Of a stretch of 5,538 bases of DNA, positions 1-5,538 are shown piece by piece; positions within the stretch are counted from its first letter, which is position 1, and the number at the start of each line of letters is the position of its first letter. The notes under the pieces are model-generated. The model was given only the letters and a program-made list of their open reading frames with translations. It was not told where the DNA came from and did not search any database. The translations under genes and the position numbers were made by a program. The stretch is from Syntrophales bacterium (GTDB lineage: Bacteria > Desulfobacterota > Syntrophia > Syntrophales > UBA8958). The DNA is taken from contig JALNVY010000163.1 of the NCBI GenBank assembly GCA_023231165.1, forward strand, positions 1 to 5,538. The letters run 5' to 3'.

Positions 1-663
1 ACTGAAAAAACGGTTTTCCCCGATGATGATGTGATCGTGCACGAGGATATCCAGTGTTCGTGCTGTTTCTTGGATCGTCTTGGTAAGGCGGATATCTGCA
101 TCCGACGGCCGGACATGGCCGGAGGGATGATTGTGAACCAGAATGATAGCCGAGGCCTTGCACTGAAGGGCCTTTTCCAGAACCTTACGAGGATAGACAA
201 CGGCCTGGTTGACAACGCCTTCCTGGATGGTTTCAAAGGTTATGATCTTGTTCTGTGCATCGAGATAGCAAACCCGGAACTCCTCGTCTTTAAGTGCCCC
301 CATGGAAGTCTTGCAGAAATTGAGAAGTTCGGCAGTGCAGGAGACCTGAGGCCGGTCCTGCGCTTTCTGCAACAGGTAGAATGAACCGATATCCTTGACA
401 AGTTTGATTAGAACAGCGGTGTGAGAACCGATGCCCTTGACCTGCTGGATCTCCTCGATGTCGGCGTCAATAACCCCCTTCAGGCCGCCGAACCGTTTGA
501 GCAGATCCTTGGCCAAGGGTTTCACGTCTTTTTGCGGGATACCGTAGGTAAGGAGGATCTCCATGATTTCATAATCATGAAAGCCATCAAGACCGACTTC
601 GAGGTATTTGTCCTTGAGGCGCTGCCGGTGCTCCTGGTAGTGAGGCTTCGGGCTTTCGCTCAT
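1..663 (-). CDS. radC: RadC family JAB/MPN-domain protein, 3' end cut by window edge
   Basis: The reading frame runs from ATG at 663 to base 1 with no stop, giving 221 residues. The family is about 225-230 residues long, so only the last few are missing. Residues 1-60 match the UPF0758 N-terminal region. Residues 75-89 (VKGIGSHTAVLIKLV) form a helix-hairpin-helix-like segment. The rest is a JAB/MPN metalloprotease-fold domain with the motif H177-x-H179-(x7)-S187-x-x-D190 (HNHPSG...PSDAD) and a candidate catalytic Glu at 144 (FETI) or 148. These residues would bind zinc. The family is named for DNA repair, but that role is not established: the original E. coli radC mutation was later assigned to recG. 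No Shine-Dalgarno sequence is evident before the ATG; a 10-bp inverted repeat ends 13 nt upstream of it. The gene lies 79 bp downstream of sodB on the same strand. Confidence 0.95.
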   Translation of the reverse strand, partial: MSESPKPHYQEHRQRLKDKYLEVGLDGFHDYEIMEILLTYGIPQKDVKPLAKDLLKRFGGLKGVIDADIEEIQQVKGIGSHTAVLIKLVKDIGSFYLLQKAQDRPQVSCTAELLNFCKTSMGALKDEEFRVCYLDAQNKIITFETIQEGVVNQAVVYPRKVLEKALQCKASAIILVHNHPSGHVRPSDADIRLTKTIQETARTLDILVHDHIIIGENRFFS

Positions 664-676
664 AATGCAAATATTG

Positions 677-727
677 GGGGTCAGGCCTCAAAATTTAGCA
701 TAACACTTAATTACAATGCCTAACCCC
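677..727 (-). repeat. Inverted repeat in the sodB-radC gap
   Basis: Arms at 677-686 (GGGGTCAGGC) and 718-727 (GCCTAACCCC) can pair over 10 bp with one G-U pair in the minus-strand transcript, around an AT-rich loop of 31 nt. Neither strand has a run of U after the stem, so it is not a typical intrinsic terminator. It ends 13 nt before the radC ATG, where no clear ribosome binding site is seen. It could be a partial transcription barrier, an RNA-stability element behind sodB, or a structure in the radC leader. The pairing is visible directly; the role is unknown. Confidence 0.45.
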
Positions 728-742
728 GTCCTTCTAACATTG

Positions 743-1336
743 TCAGCGCAGGTTTGCGTTGACAAAATCCCAGTTGATCAATTTATCAATGAACGCAGCT
801 AAATAATCGGCGCGACGATTCTGGTAGTCGAGATAGTAAGCGTGCTCCCAGACGTCGATGGTCAAAAGGGGTTTCATGTTCTTGGTCAAGGGATTGTCGG
901 CATTGGCGGTCTTGACGATCTTGAGGGCTCCCTGATCAAGGACAAGCCAAGCCCAGCCGCTTCCAAACTGGGTGAGGCCGGCGTTTTTAAGCTCATCCAC
1001 AAATTTTTCATATGCTCCCCAGGCAGCGTTGATTTTTCCGGCAATCGCGCCGGTCGGAAGTCCTCCGCCGTTGGGCTTGATGCCTTGCCAGTAAAAAGAA
1101 TGGTTCCAAGCCTGGGCTACATTGTTGAAAATGCCGACCTTAGCAGCGTCGCCAGCCGTTTTCCGGATGATATCTTCCGGGGAAGCCTTTTCCAACTCCG
1201 TTCCCGCCAGCAGCTTGTTGGCATTGTCAACATAGGTCTTGTGATGCTTACCGTGGTGGAATTCAAGGGTTGTGGCGCTGATATAGGGCGCCAGAACATC
1301 CTTTACATAAGGTAGTTCGGGGAAAATAATGGCCAT
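743..1336 (-). CDS. sodB: Superoxide dismutase, iron type (Fe/Mn SOD family)
   Basis: This 197-residue protein, of normal family length, converts superoxide to hydrogen peroxide and oxygen. It lacks a signal peptide, so it is expected in the cytoplasm. The metal ligands are His27 (FHHGKHH), His79 (WNHSFYW), Asp161 and His165 (DVWEHAYY signature). The N-terminal helical domain covers roughly residues 1-85 and the alpha/beta domain 95-197. Gln75 in NNVAQAWNHSFYW occupies the position of the active-site Gln of iron enzymes (Gln69 in E. coli SodB). Manganese enzymes have Gly there and supply Gln from the C-terminal half, where this protein has ANADNPLT instead. This favours iron, although a cambialistic enzyme is possible. 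The start is fixed by AAAGGAGT at 1343-1350, 6 nt before the ATG; another ATG at 1341 is out of frame. The gene lies 57 bp downstream of the ligase remnant on the same strand. Confidence 0.96.
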   Translation of the reverse strand: MAIIFPELPYVKDVLAPYISATTLEFHHGKHHKTYVDNANKLLAGTELEKASPEDIIRKTAGDAAKVGIFNNVAQAWNHSFYWQGIKPNGGGLPTGAIAGKINAAWGAYEKFVDELKNAGLTQFGSGWAWLVLDQGALKIVKTANADNPLTKNMKPLLTIDVWEHAYYLDYQNRRADYLAAFIDKLINWDFVNANLR

Positions 1337-1356
1337 GACATGACTCCTTTCTTATT

Positions 1357-1370
1357 CAAGTTCGAATTTG
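1357..1370. promoter_or_regulatory. Near-perfect palindrome between ligase and sodB
   Basis: CAAGTTCGAATTTG reads almost identically on both strands: the core TTCGAA is flanked by CAA and TTG, with one mismatched pair. It lies 20 bp upstream of the sodB ATG, just before the ribosome binding site. A dimeric regulator could bind here, but I recognise no known site, and a 14-bp imperfect palindrome can occur by chance. I found no strong sigma-70 promoter in the 57-bp gap, so sodB may be read from upstream or from a promoter inside the ligase remnant. Confidence 0.25.
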
Positions 1371-1392
1371 TCCGTTAAGATAACAACGAATA

Positions 1393-3023
1393 TCATGGTT
1401 GGCAAGGGATTTTAATGCGTCCGTCGGCAACCATCTCCCGAAGTTCTTTCTTGTTGAATTTGCCCACACTGGTCTTGGGAATCTGATCGAGAATGACGAA
1501 CTCGTCAGGTATCCACCATTTGGCGCGGACTTTGTCTTTCAAAAAACACTTCAACTCCTCACCCGGCACACTTTTGCCAGGCTTTAGAACCACACAGCCC
1601 AGAGGTCTTTCCTGCCACTTGGGATGGGCGACGCCTATGACAGCCGCTTCCGCTACCCGGGGATGGGCCATGATAGAATTTTCCAGATCCACGGAGGAAA
1701 TCCATTCTCCCCCGCTTTTGATAAGATCTTTGGTCCTGTCCACGAGGCGGACGTACCCCTTTTCGCCAATGGCGCCCACATCCCCGGTATGGAGCCAGCC
1801 GCCCGAAAAAGCCGCCGCCGTATGTTCCGGATCGTGATCATATTCCCCGGCAATCCAGGGACCCCGTAGGAGGATCTCTCCCCAGTGTGTGCCATCCGGA
1901 ACAACTTCCTTATCAGCATGATCGACGATCTTCATTTCCAATCCCATGACGAGGAGTCCCGCACTATCCTTGACATGGTACTTATCTGCCGCTGACCAGT
2001 CGGCCATGTAGCTCTTGGGAATGGCCGCCAGGGCCAGGGGTGAGGTTTCCGTCATGCCGTAAGCCTGGATGATGGGGAAGCCGTATTTCTAGTTGAATTG
2101 TTCCAGAAGATGGCGGGGCAGGGCGGAACCGCCGGAGGCGATTCCCTTGAGAGTAGAAAAATCATGCCACCCTTCCTTCTCCAGATAATCGAAAAGCATC
2201 ATCCAGATTGTCGGGACGCCGCAGGTGAAGGTGACTTTCTCTACCGCGATGATACGGCACAGCACCTCCATATTGACGACCTCCCGTCCCGGCAGGATCT
2301 GCTTACATCCCAATACCACGGCCGAGAAGGGAATACCCCACGCATTGGCATGGAACATGGGCACGACATGGAGCATGCAGTCCTCCTCCGTAGCACGCAG
2401 AGTAAGTCCCGCCGCGTAGGTATGGAGTATAATGCCTCGGTGGGAGTAGACTACCCCTTTCGGATCCCCCGTGGTTGCTGAGGTATAACAGAGCAGGGCC
2501 GGCTCCCATTCACTCAGATCCTCGGGAAAATCATAGTGGTCCGGGAACCGGGAGATCCATTAATCATAGAGATGGACCGGGGAAAGGGAGGTCTGGGGCA
2601 TTACTCCGCTTTGGTTCATGATTACGAAATGTTTGACCGTCTTTAGTTGATCCTTCACCAGTTCGACGAAAAAAAGGAGATCCTCGTCAATGAACAGGAC
2701 CTCGTCTTCCGCATGGTTGAGGACATAGGCCAGATGATGAGAGGGCAGGCGAAAGTTGACAGTATGCAGTGTTGCTCCCATGCAGGGGACGCCGAAATAT
2801 AACTCCAGATGACGATGGTTGTTCAAGGCGAGGCTGGCGACCCGCTCCCCCTTTTTGATTCCTAATGAAGCGAGGGCGTGAGCTAATGACAGGTCCGCCG
2901 GTAGTAGTCAGCGTAGGTATAACGAAAGATTTCGCCCGGAAAGACAGAGACGATCTCCTTTTTAGGGAAATACTTTGCCCCCCGTAGCAGCAATGTCCTC
3001 AGCAGCAGTGGATAGTTCATCAT
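1393..3023 (-). pseudogene. AMP-forming fatty acyl-CoA ligase, disrupted by one frameshift and two stops
   Basis: Allowing for the lesions, the gene encodes 543 residues, the normal length for FadD-like ligases that make acyl-CoA from a carboxylic acid, ATP and CoA. The start at 3023 has a strong ribosome binding site. Reading from it stops after 46 codons at TAG 2883-2885. One missing base near 2886 restores the frame (LAHALASLGIKKGERV...), which then runs to TGA at 1393-1395. That frame is broken only by TAA at 2560-2562 (codon 155) and TAG at 2089-2091 (codon 312). The adenylation motifs survive: P-loop YTSATTGDPKG at 180-190 (usually TSGTTG, so Gly is replaced by Ala183), YGMTETSP at 322-329, WLHTGD ending at Asp415, DRTKD with Arg430, and PKTSVGKF with catalytic Lys522. 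Substrate chain length cannot be read from the sequence. The adjacent transporter suggests carboxylate uptake and activation. Recent decay and sequencing error both remain possible. Confidence 0.9.
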
Positions 3024-3030
3024 GGCCAGG

Positions 3031-3039
3031 CCCTCCTCT
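3031..3039 (-). promoter_or_regulatory. Ribosome binding site of the ligase gene
   Basis: On the minus strand this reads AGAGGAGGG, an almost ideal Shine-Dalgarno sequence, and it ends 7 nt before the ATG at 3023. It lies in the 25-bp gap after the transporter stop codon. It decides the ligase start and shows that the broken gene still has intact translation signals. A second ATG follows at once at 3020. Confidence 0.75.
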
Positions 3040-3048
3040 TGATAGTTT

Positions 3049-3972
3049 TTAAATGATCACAGGTTTGCTCCTTTTCTGCCGATAATCCATCCAGATAATA
3101 AAAAAAATCAGGAAAATGGAACATATTGCGGAGGGAAGGGAGGCTTCTCTATTGAAAAAAATCAGGGCTAGTCCCCCCGAGAGGCCATAGTTCTTCAGAG
3201 TGCCGAGAAGGGTAAGGCTGATCAGGGTCTTTCTTTCCACACGGATCAACCTGCCTACGGTATCAATCAAATAACCAAGGACAAAAATACTGAGAAAGGC
3301 CAAAGTTGCAACCGGGAGGATCAGGGCCGGATTGCCCATAATGATCTGGCGGTTGAGGCCGACGATAGTGTAGATGATGAGAAAAAAAGACCAGTCCGTT
3401 ATCAGTCCTTTGAAGGGTACGATCGGTTTATGCCAGCCCTTAAATAGAAGAACACGGGATATGATAATTGGCAGGAGGATCAATTCACCGGTGATCACCA
3501 CCAGCCTCATGGGGTCAATATTCTCAATACCTAGGAAAAAATAGGCCATCAGGGGCAGGATCACGAGGGCGACGAGATAAGCCCCGATGGTGCTGAAAAG
3601 GGTGAAATATTCGTTGCCTTTCAGTATACTGGTGAAAGGTATGACCGCCACGGCGGGAGGAACTGCGGCAATGAGGACAAAACCGGCCCGAAGAGATGGT
3701 TCTTGAATCATTAGCCGTGTCAAGATCAGGATGACACCACTCAGGACAAGATAATTCATCGCACTGCCAAGGAAGGCCGGCATGATCATGGTGGGGGCCG
3801 ACCGGAAGGTGCGATTCGGAATGTTCAGTGTGGAAACGGTCATCACTACGGCCAGACCCGGCATAATCAACGGCTCTGTCCACGGGGCGGCCTTGTCCGT
3901 CAGCAATCCGCTAACCGTTGCCAATAAGAAGATGAAGTTTCTGTTATGGAGAAGGGCCTTCAGCTTCGCCAT
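3049..3972 (-). CDS. BASS-fold membrane transporter (bile acid/sodium symporter superfamily), divergent
   Basis: This 307-residue integral membrane protein has about nine or ten hydrophobic segments, at roughly 13-24, 33-50, 60-88, 95-113, 122-148, 156-176, 192-206, 215-236, 250-272 and 279-296. Two regions resemble the crossed helices of the BASS fold. Residues 98-140 (GFVLIAAVPP...SILKGNEYFTLF...) match the TM4-TM5 region with its conserved GN. Residues 256-284 (LGTLKNYGLSGG...ASLPSAI) match the TM9 pattern of the family, usually E-V-G-M-Q-N-S-G-L-A. Known members carry bile acids, pantoate, pyruvate and other organic acids, mostly with sodium. Several sodium-site residues appear replaced here, with Lys260 at a Gln position. 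The neighbouring acyl-CoA ligase suggests a carboxylate substrate, which is inference. No Shine-Dalgarno precedes ATG 3972, but the frame has no earlier start before an in-frame stop near 4015. An AEC or ACR3 relative is a less likely alternative. Confidence 0.75.
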   Translation of the reverse strand: MAKLKALLHNRNFIFLLATVSGLLTDKAAPWTEPLIMPGLAVVMTVSTLNIPNRTFRSAPTMIMPAFLGSAMNYLVLSGVILILTRLMIQEPSLRAGFVLIAAVPPAVAVIPFTSILKGNEYFTLFSTIGAYLVALVILPLMAYFFLGIENIDPMRLVVITGELILLPIIISRVLLFKGWHKPIVPFKGLITDWSFFLIIYTIVGLNRQIIMGNPALILPVATLAFLSIFVLGYLIDTVGRLIRVERKTLISLTLLGTLKNYGLSGGLALIFFNREASLPSAICSIFLIFFIIWMDYRQKRSKPVII

Positions 3973-4110
3973 GTCATAGGGGAGGATGGATTCATAATCT
4001 GAGCTATTTATTGATCAGTTAAAAGTTCTCTGTTTCCATACGCGGATGAGTTTGATTAACGTGTCTGAAAATATAAATCAATACGTATTTCTTCGTTTTT
4101 TTGAGAAGGT

Positions 4111-4258
4111 GACTTTTTGCTCGTATCGGCAATGATATCCGGTCACCGGCGCCCCGGCAGATGAATGGACCTGATTTCCATAAGGGCGTCGTCAATAGCA
4201 TCGCTGTCGGCTGCCAGGGCAGGGACTTCCAAGCACTTGAGTACATGGAGCAATATTA
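4111..4258 (+). pseudogene. Short coding-like remnant of unknown origin
   Basis: After TGA at 4108-4110, a plus-strand frame runs 48 codons to TAA at 4256-4258, with balanced codon use and natural amino acid composition (for example HKGVVNSIAVGCQGRDF and a final ALEYMEQY). It has no start codon near its beginning, and its first ATG (4161) has no ribosome binding site, so it resembles the tail of a lost gene. The complementary frame on the minus strand, ending at TGA 4143-4145, is also coding-like (ALAADSDAIDDALMEIRSIH), so even the strand is uncertain. I recognise neither product. It may be noise. Confidence 0.2.
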
Positions 4259-4374
4259 ATGAGAATATATTGAATTAAATCCAAATTTAAGATACCGTAA
4301 ATAACATGATGTGCAGGCTGAGACTGATTGACTTATATTCCTGATCGTATTTTTTCATTGAAAAGAGCTATTCT

Positions 4375-4403
4375 TTGAAATATAGTTATAAGAATTGTAT
4401 TCT
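4375..4403 (+). promoter_or_regulatory. Candidate sigma-70 promoter of the DUF3313-like gene
   Basis: A -35 box TTGAAA at 4375-4380 and a -10 box TATTCT at 4398-4403 are separated by the optimal 17 bp. Transcription would start near 4410, leaving a leader of about 37 nt before the ATG at 4447. The setting is very AT-rich. The match is 5 of 6 at -35 and 4 of 6 at -10. Confidence 0.55.
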
Positions 4404-4433
4404 CTTATCTACAAAATTTACAACTCAATAAAA

Positions 4434-4439
4434 AAGGAG
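4434..4439 (+). promoter_or_regulatory. Ribosome binding site of the DUF3313-like gene
   Basis: AAGGAG ends 7 nt before the ATG at 4447, which fixes that start and places a typical signal peptide directly behind it. Confidence 0.75.
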
Positions 4440-4446
4440 ATAATAT

Positions 4447-5133
4447 ATGAAAGTTTTGCAAAGAATAATGATGATAGTTGCGCTCGGCCTTCTATTAACG
4501 ACGTTTGCAGAGGCCGCTCAGGATATCCCCTTTTCGGGATTTTTCGGTAATCAAACCATCTATGAACAGTTGCAGCCGGGACCCAAAGGCGGGGCCAAGC
4601 TGCGATGGGTAAAGCAAGGGGTCGATGCTAACAAATACAACAAATACATGGTGGACAGTGTTATTTTCTTTCTGGCTAACAATGCTGACTATAAGGGCAT
4701 AGACCCACAGGAAATGAAGGAACTGTCTGATAATTTCAATAAGGAAATTGTAGCAGCGTTCAATAATAAATACCAGATCGTGGCAGAGCCGGGTCCTAAC
4801 GTGGCGCGGATTAGGATAGCCATCACAAACATCCAGCCGAGTAAGCCCGGCTACAGCGCCATTACGTCAATTGTTCCCGTCGGGATCGGCATCAGTCTCG
4901 TTAAGAAAGGTGCAACCGGTGGATGGTCCGGCAGTGGTCAAACCTGCATGGAAATTATGGTCCTCGACAGCACGACTAACGAAACACTTATCTTGTTAAT
5001 AGATAAACAGAAGGCGGAATTTGAACACAGATTCACGAAATGGGGCTCGGCCACTGATGCCTTCAAACTATGGTCTGCTAAGATGATAGAATTTATAGAC
5101 AATTCAAAAAAAATCAATAGAGAAGCCAATTAA
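4447..5133 (+). CDS. Secreted DUF3313-like protein of unknown function
   Basis: The 228-residue product begins with a signal peptide: Lys2 and Arg6, a hydrophobic core at 7-20, and the signal peptidase I site A-E-A after residue 23. It should therefore be exported to the periplasm. The mature part follows the DUF3313 pattern as I recall it: an N-terminal SGFF...YEQLQPGPKGGAKLRWV at 30-55, then NKYMVDSVIFF at 65-75, a GI-D-x-x-E-x-x-x-L-x-x-x-F stretch at 84-97, VAEPGP and RIRIAITN at 112-128, a Gly-rich segment at 145-165, and a C-terminal VLDSTTNE and WGSATDAFKLWSAKM at 172-213. Family members are usually lipoproteins; here there is no lipobox Cys and the only cysteine is Cys167. No function is established for the family. 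The gene stands alone on its strand with its own promoter and converges on the protease gene 28 bp away. Identification rests on pattern memory. Confidence 0.75.
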   Translation: MKVLQRIMMIVALGLLLTTFAEAAQDIPFSGFFGNQTIYEQLQPGPKGGAKLRWVKQGVDANKYNKYMVDSVIFFLANNADYKGIDPQEMKELSDNFNKEIVAAFNNKYQIVAEPGPNVARIRIAITNIQPSKPGYSAITSIVPVGIGISLVKKGATGGWSGSGQTCMEIMVLDSTTNETLILLIDKQKAEFEHRFTKWGSATDAFKLWSAKMIEFIDNSKKINREAN

Positions 5134-5161
5134 TGCCAATTTACGTGTGGCTTTAACCGCT

Positions 5162-5538
5162 TTATTTATTATTTCCGCTGCGGATAGTTACAAACAGGGT
5201 AGCCTCCTCACGTTTGATCAGGAGCATGATGGTTTCCTGTTTGCTGCTCCGTGTAAGTTCGTCCGTGAAATCCTTCATCACCTGTATACTGGTGCGGTTG
5301 ACTTTAAGGATTATATCGCCGGCTTTCAGTCCAGCCTCGTCGGCGGGAGAATTAGGATTTACCTGGGTGATTACGATGCCGCCTTTTTCCGACAGACCCA
5401 GGTTACGGGCCATTTCCGGTGTGATTTCCTGTAGCGTCATTCCCATTTGATCGACAAGTTTGCCGCTGGCAGCTATTTCCCGCAGGTCTTTTCTTTCACC
5501 GGTGACGACTTCCAGATTTTTTTCCTGTCCATCACGGA
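5162..5538 (-). CDS. degP: Do/HtrA periplasmic serine protease, C-terminal PDZ region only
   Basis: The frame is open through the right edge and ends with TAA at 5162-5164, so 124 C-terminal residues are visible. The first fourteen or so (RDGQEKNLEVVTGE) match the end of the first PDZ domain of Do proteases. After a linker (RKDLREIAAS...), the second PDZ domain follows: MGMTLQEITPEMARNLGL, the ligand-binding loop GGIVITQV, then NSPADEAGLKAGDIILKVN, and a closing strand TLFVTIRSG. Do proteases are periplasmic ATP-independent proteases and chaperones that degrade misfolded envelope proteins, with PDZ domains recognising exposed C-termini. The His-Asp-Ser protease domain and the signal peptide lie outside the window, so activity cannot be confirmed. 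The exact member (DegP, DegQ or MucD) cannot be decided from this part. Confidence 0.9.
   Translation of the reverse strand, partial: RDGQEKNLEVVTGERKDLREIAASGKLVDQMGMTLQEITPEMARNLGLSEKGGIVITQVNPNSPADEAGLKAGDIILKVNRTSIQVMKDFTDELTRSSKQETIMLLIKREEATLFVTIRSGNNK

Larger units (their letters stand above)
3973..4446. other. Intergenic region between divergent genes
   Basis: This stretch of 474 bp has no convincing complete gene. The part nearest the transporter (3973-4110) is AT-rich, contains the 10-bp palindrome AATACGTATT at 4080-4089 and should hold the promoter of the minus-strand transporter gene, but I found no good -35/-10 pair. The block at 4111-4258 has higher GC and a coding-like remnant. 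From about 4259 to 4446 the sequence is strongly AT-rich and carries the promoter and ribosome binding site of the plus-strand gene. A 75-codon minus-strand frame at 4019-4246 has unnatural composition and no ribosome binding site, so I do not call it a gene. Confidence 0.6.

Noticed and set aside
31..723. Two plus-strand frames of 117 and 100 codons
   Set aside because: They are antisense to radC, whose motifs and full frame are clear on the minus strand.
774..789. TTGAT-(6)-ATCAA, resembling an FNR box
   Set aside because: The spacer is 6 bp instead of 4, and the sequence lies inside the 3' end of sodB.
842..1315. Plus-strand frame of 157 codons
   Set aside because: It is antisense to sodB. 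All metal ligands of the SOD are on the minus strand, and this frame resembles no family.
1399..2481. Several plus-strand and off-frame minus-strand frames over the ligase
   Set aside because: They overlap the reconstructed ligase frame, which carries the real adenylation motifs.
4019..4246. Minus-strand frame of 75 codons ending in ...RMETENF
   Set aside because: It has a Trp-, Pro- and Ser-rich start, a Lys-rich middle, no ribosome binding site and an AT-biased tail. The other frames over the same bases look more coding-like.
4328..4353. TTGACT with downstream TATTTT as a second promoter
   Set aside because: The spacing is only 14 bp, which is too short for sigma-70. The pair at 4375-4403 is better.
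5123..5153. AAGCCA...TGGCTT stem after the DUF3313-like gene as a terminator
   Set aside because: The stem has only 6 bp with a 19-nt loop, it overlaps the stop region, and the following T-run is short and broken, so it is too weak to call.
1..5538. CRISPR array, tRNA, insertion sequence ends or phage genes
   Set aside because: No regularly spaced repeats, cloverleaf sequence, transposase frame or flanking direct repeats were seen on either strand.

Overview
The window looks like an ordinary chromosomal stretch of a Gram-negative bacterium. A periplasmic Do/HtrA-type protease, a secreted DUF3313-type protein and an acyl-CoA ligase of the fatty-acid type would all fit a Desulfobacterota (deltaproteobacterial) genome. 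That taxonomic placement is inference from gene style and moderate GC content, not from a marker gene. I see no rRNA, tRNA, CRISPR array, insertion sequence or phage gene.

Layout. Five of the six recognisable genes lie on the minus strand. In their direction of transcription, from right to left, they are: the C-terminal part of a Do/HtrA periplasmic serine protease (5162-5538, cut by the right edge); a BASS-fold (bile acid/sodium symporter superfamily) membrane transporter (3049-3972); an AMP-forming fatty acyl-CoA ligase (1393-3023), broken by one frameshift and two in-frame stop codons; an iron-type superoxide dismutase (743-1336); and radC (1-663, cut by the left edge a few residues before its expected end). 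The only plus-strand gene is a secreted DUF3313-like protein (4447-5133), with a good sigma-70-like promoter and ribosome binding site. It converges on the protease gene with only 28 bp between them.

How the genes relate. The transporter and ligase are 25 bp apart, with a strong ribosome binding site in the gap, so they look like a two-gene operon for taking up a carboxylic acid and activating it to its CoA thioester. The ligase is no longer readable as one protein, although its motifs are still intact, so either the decay is recent or the sequence carries errors. sodB follows the ligase after 57 bp and has its own ribosome binding site. radC follows sodB after 79 bp, and that gap contains a 10-bp inverted repeat.

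The one long stretch without a clear gene is 3973-4446. Its right half is AT-rich and carries the promoter of the plus-strand gene. Its left half contains a short coding-like remnant at 4111-4258 that I cannot assign.

I find no convincing undescribed multi-gene system. The points most worth a second look are the degenerate sodium-site residues in the transporter, the transporter-ligase pairing and the nature of the three lesions in the ligase.
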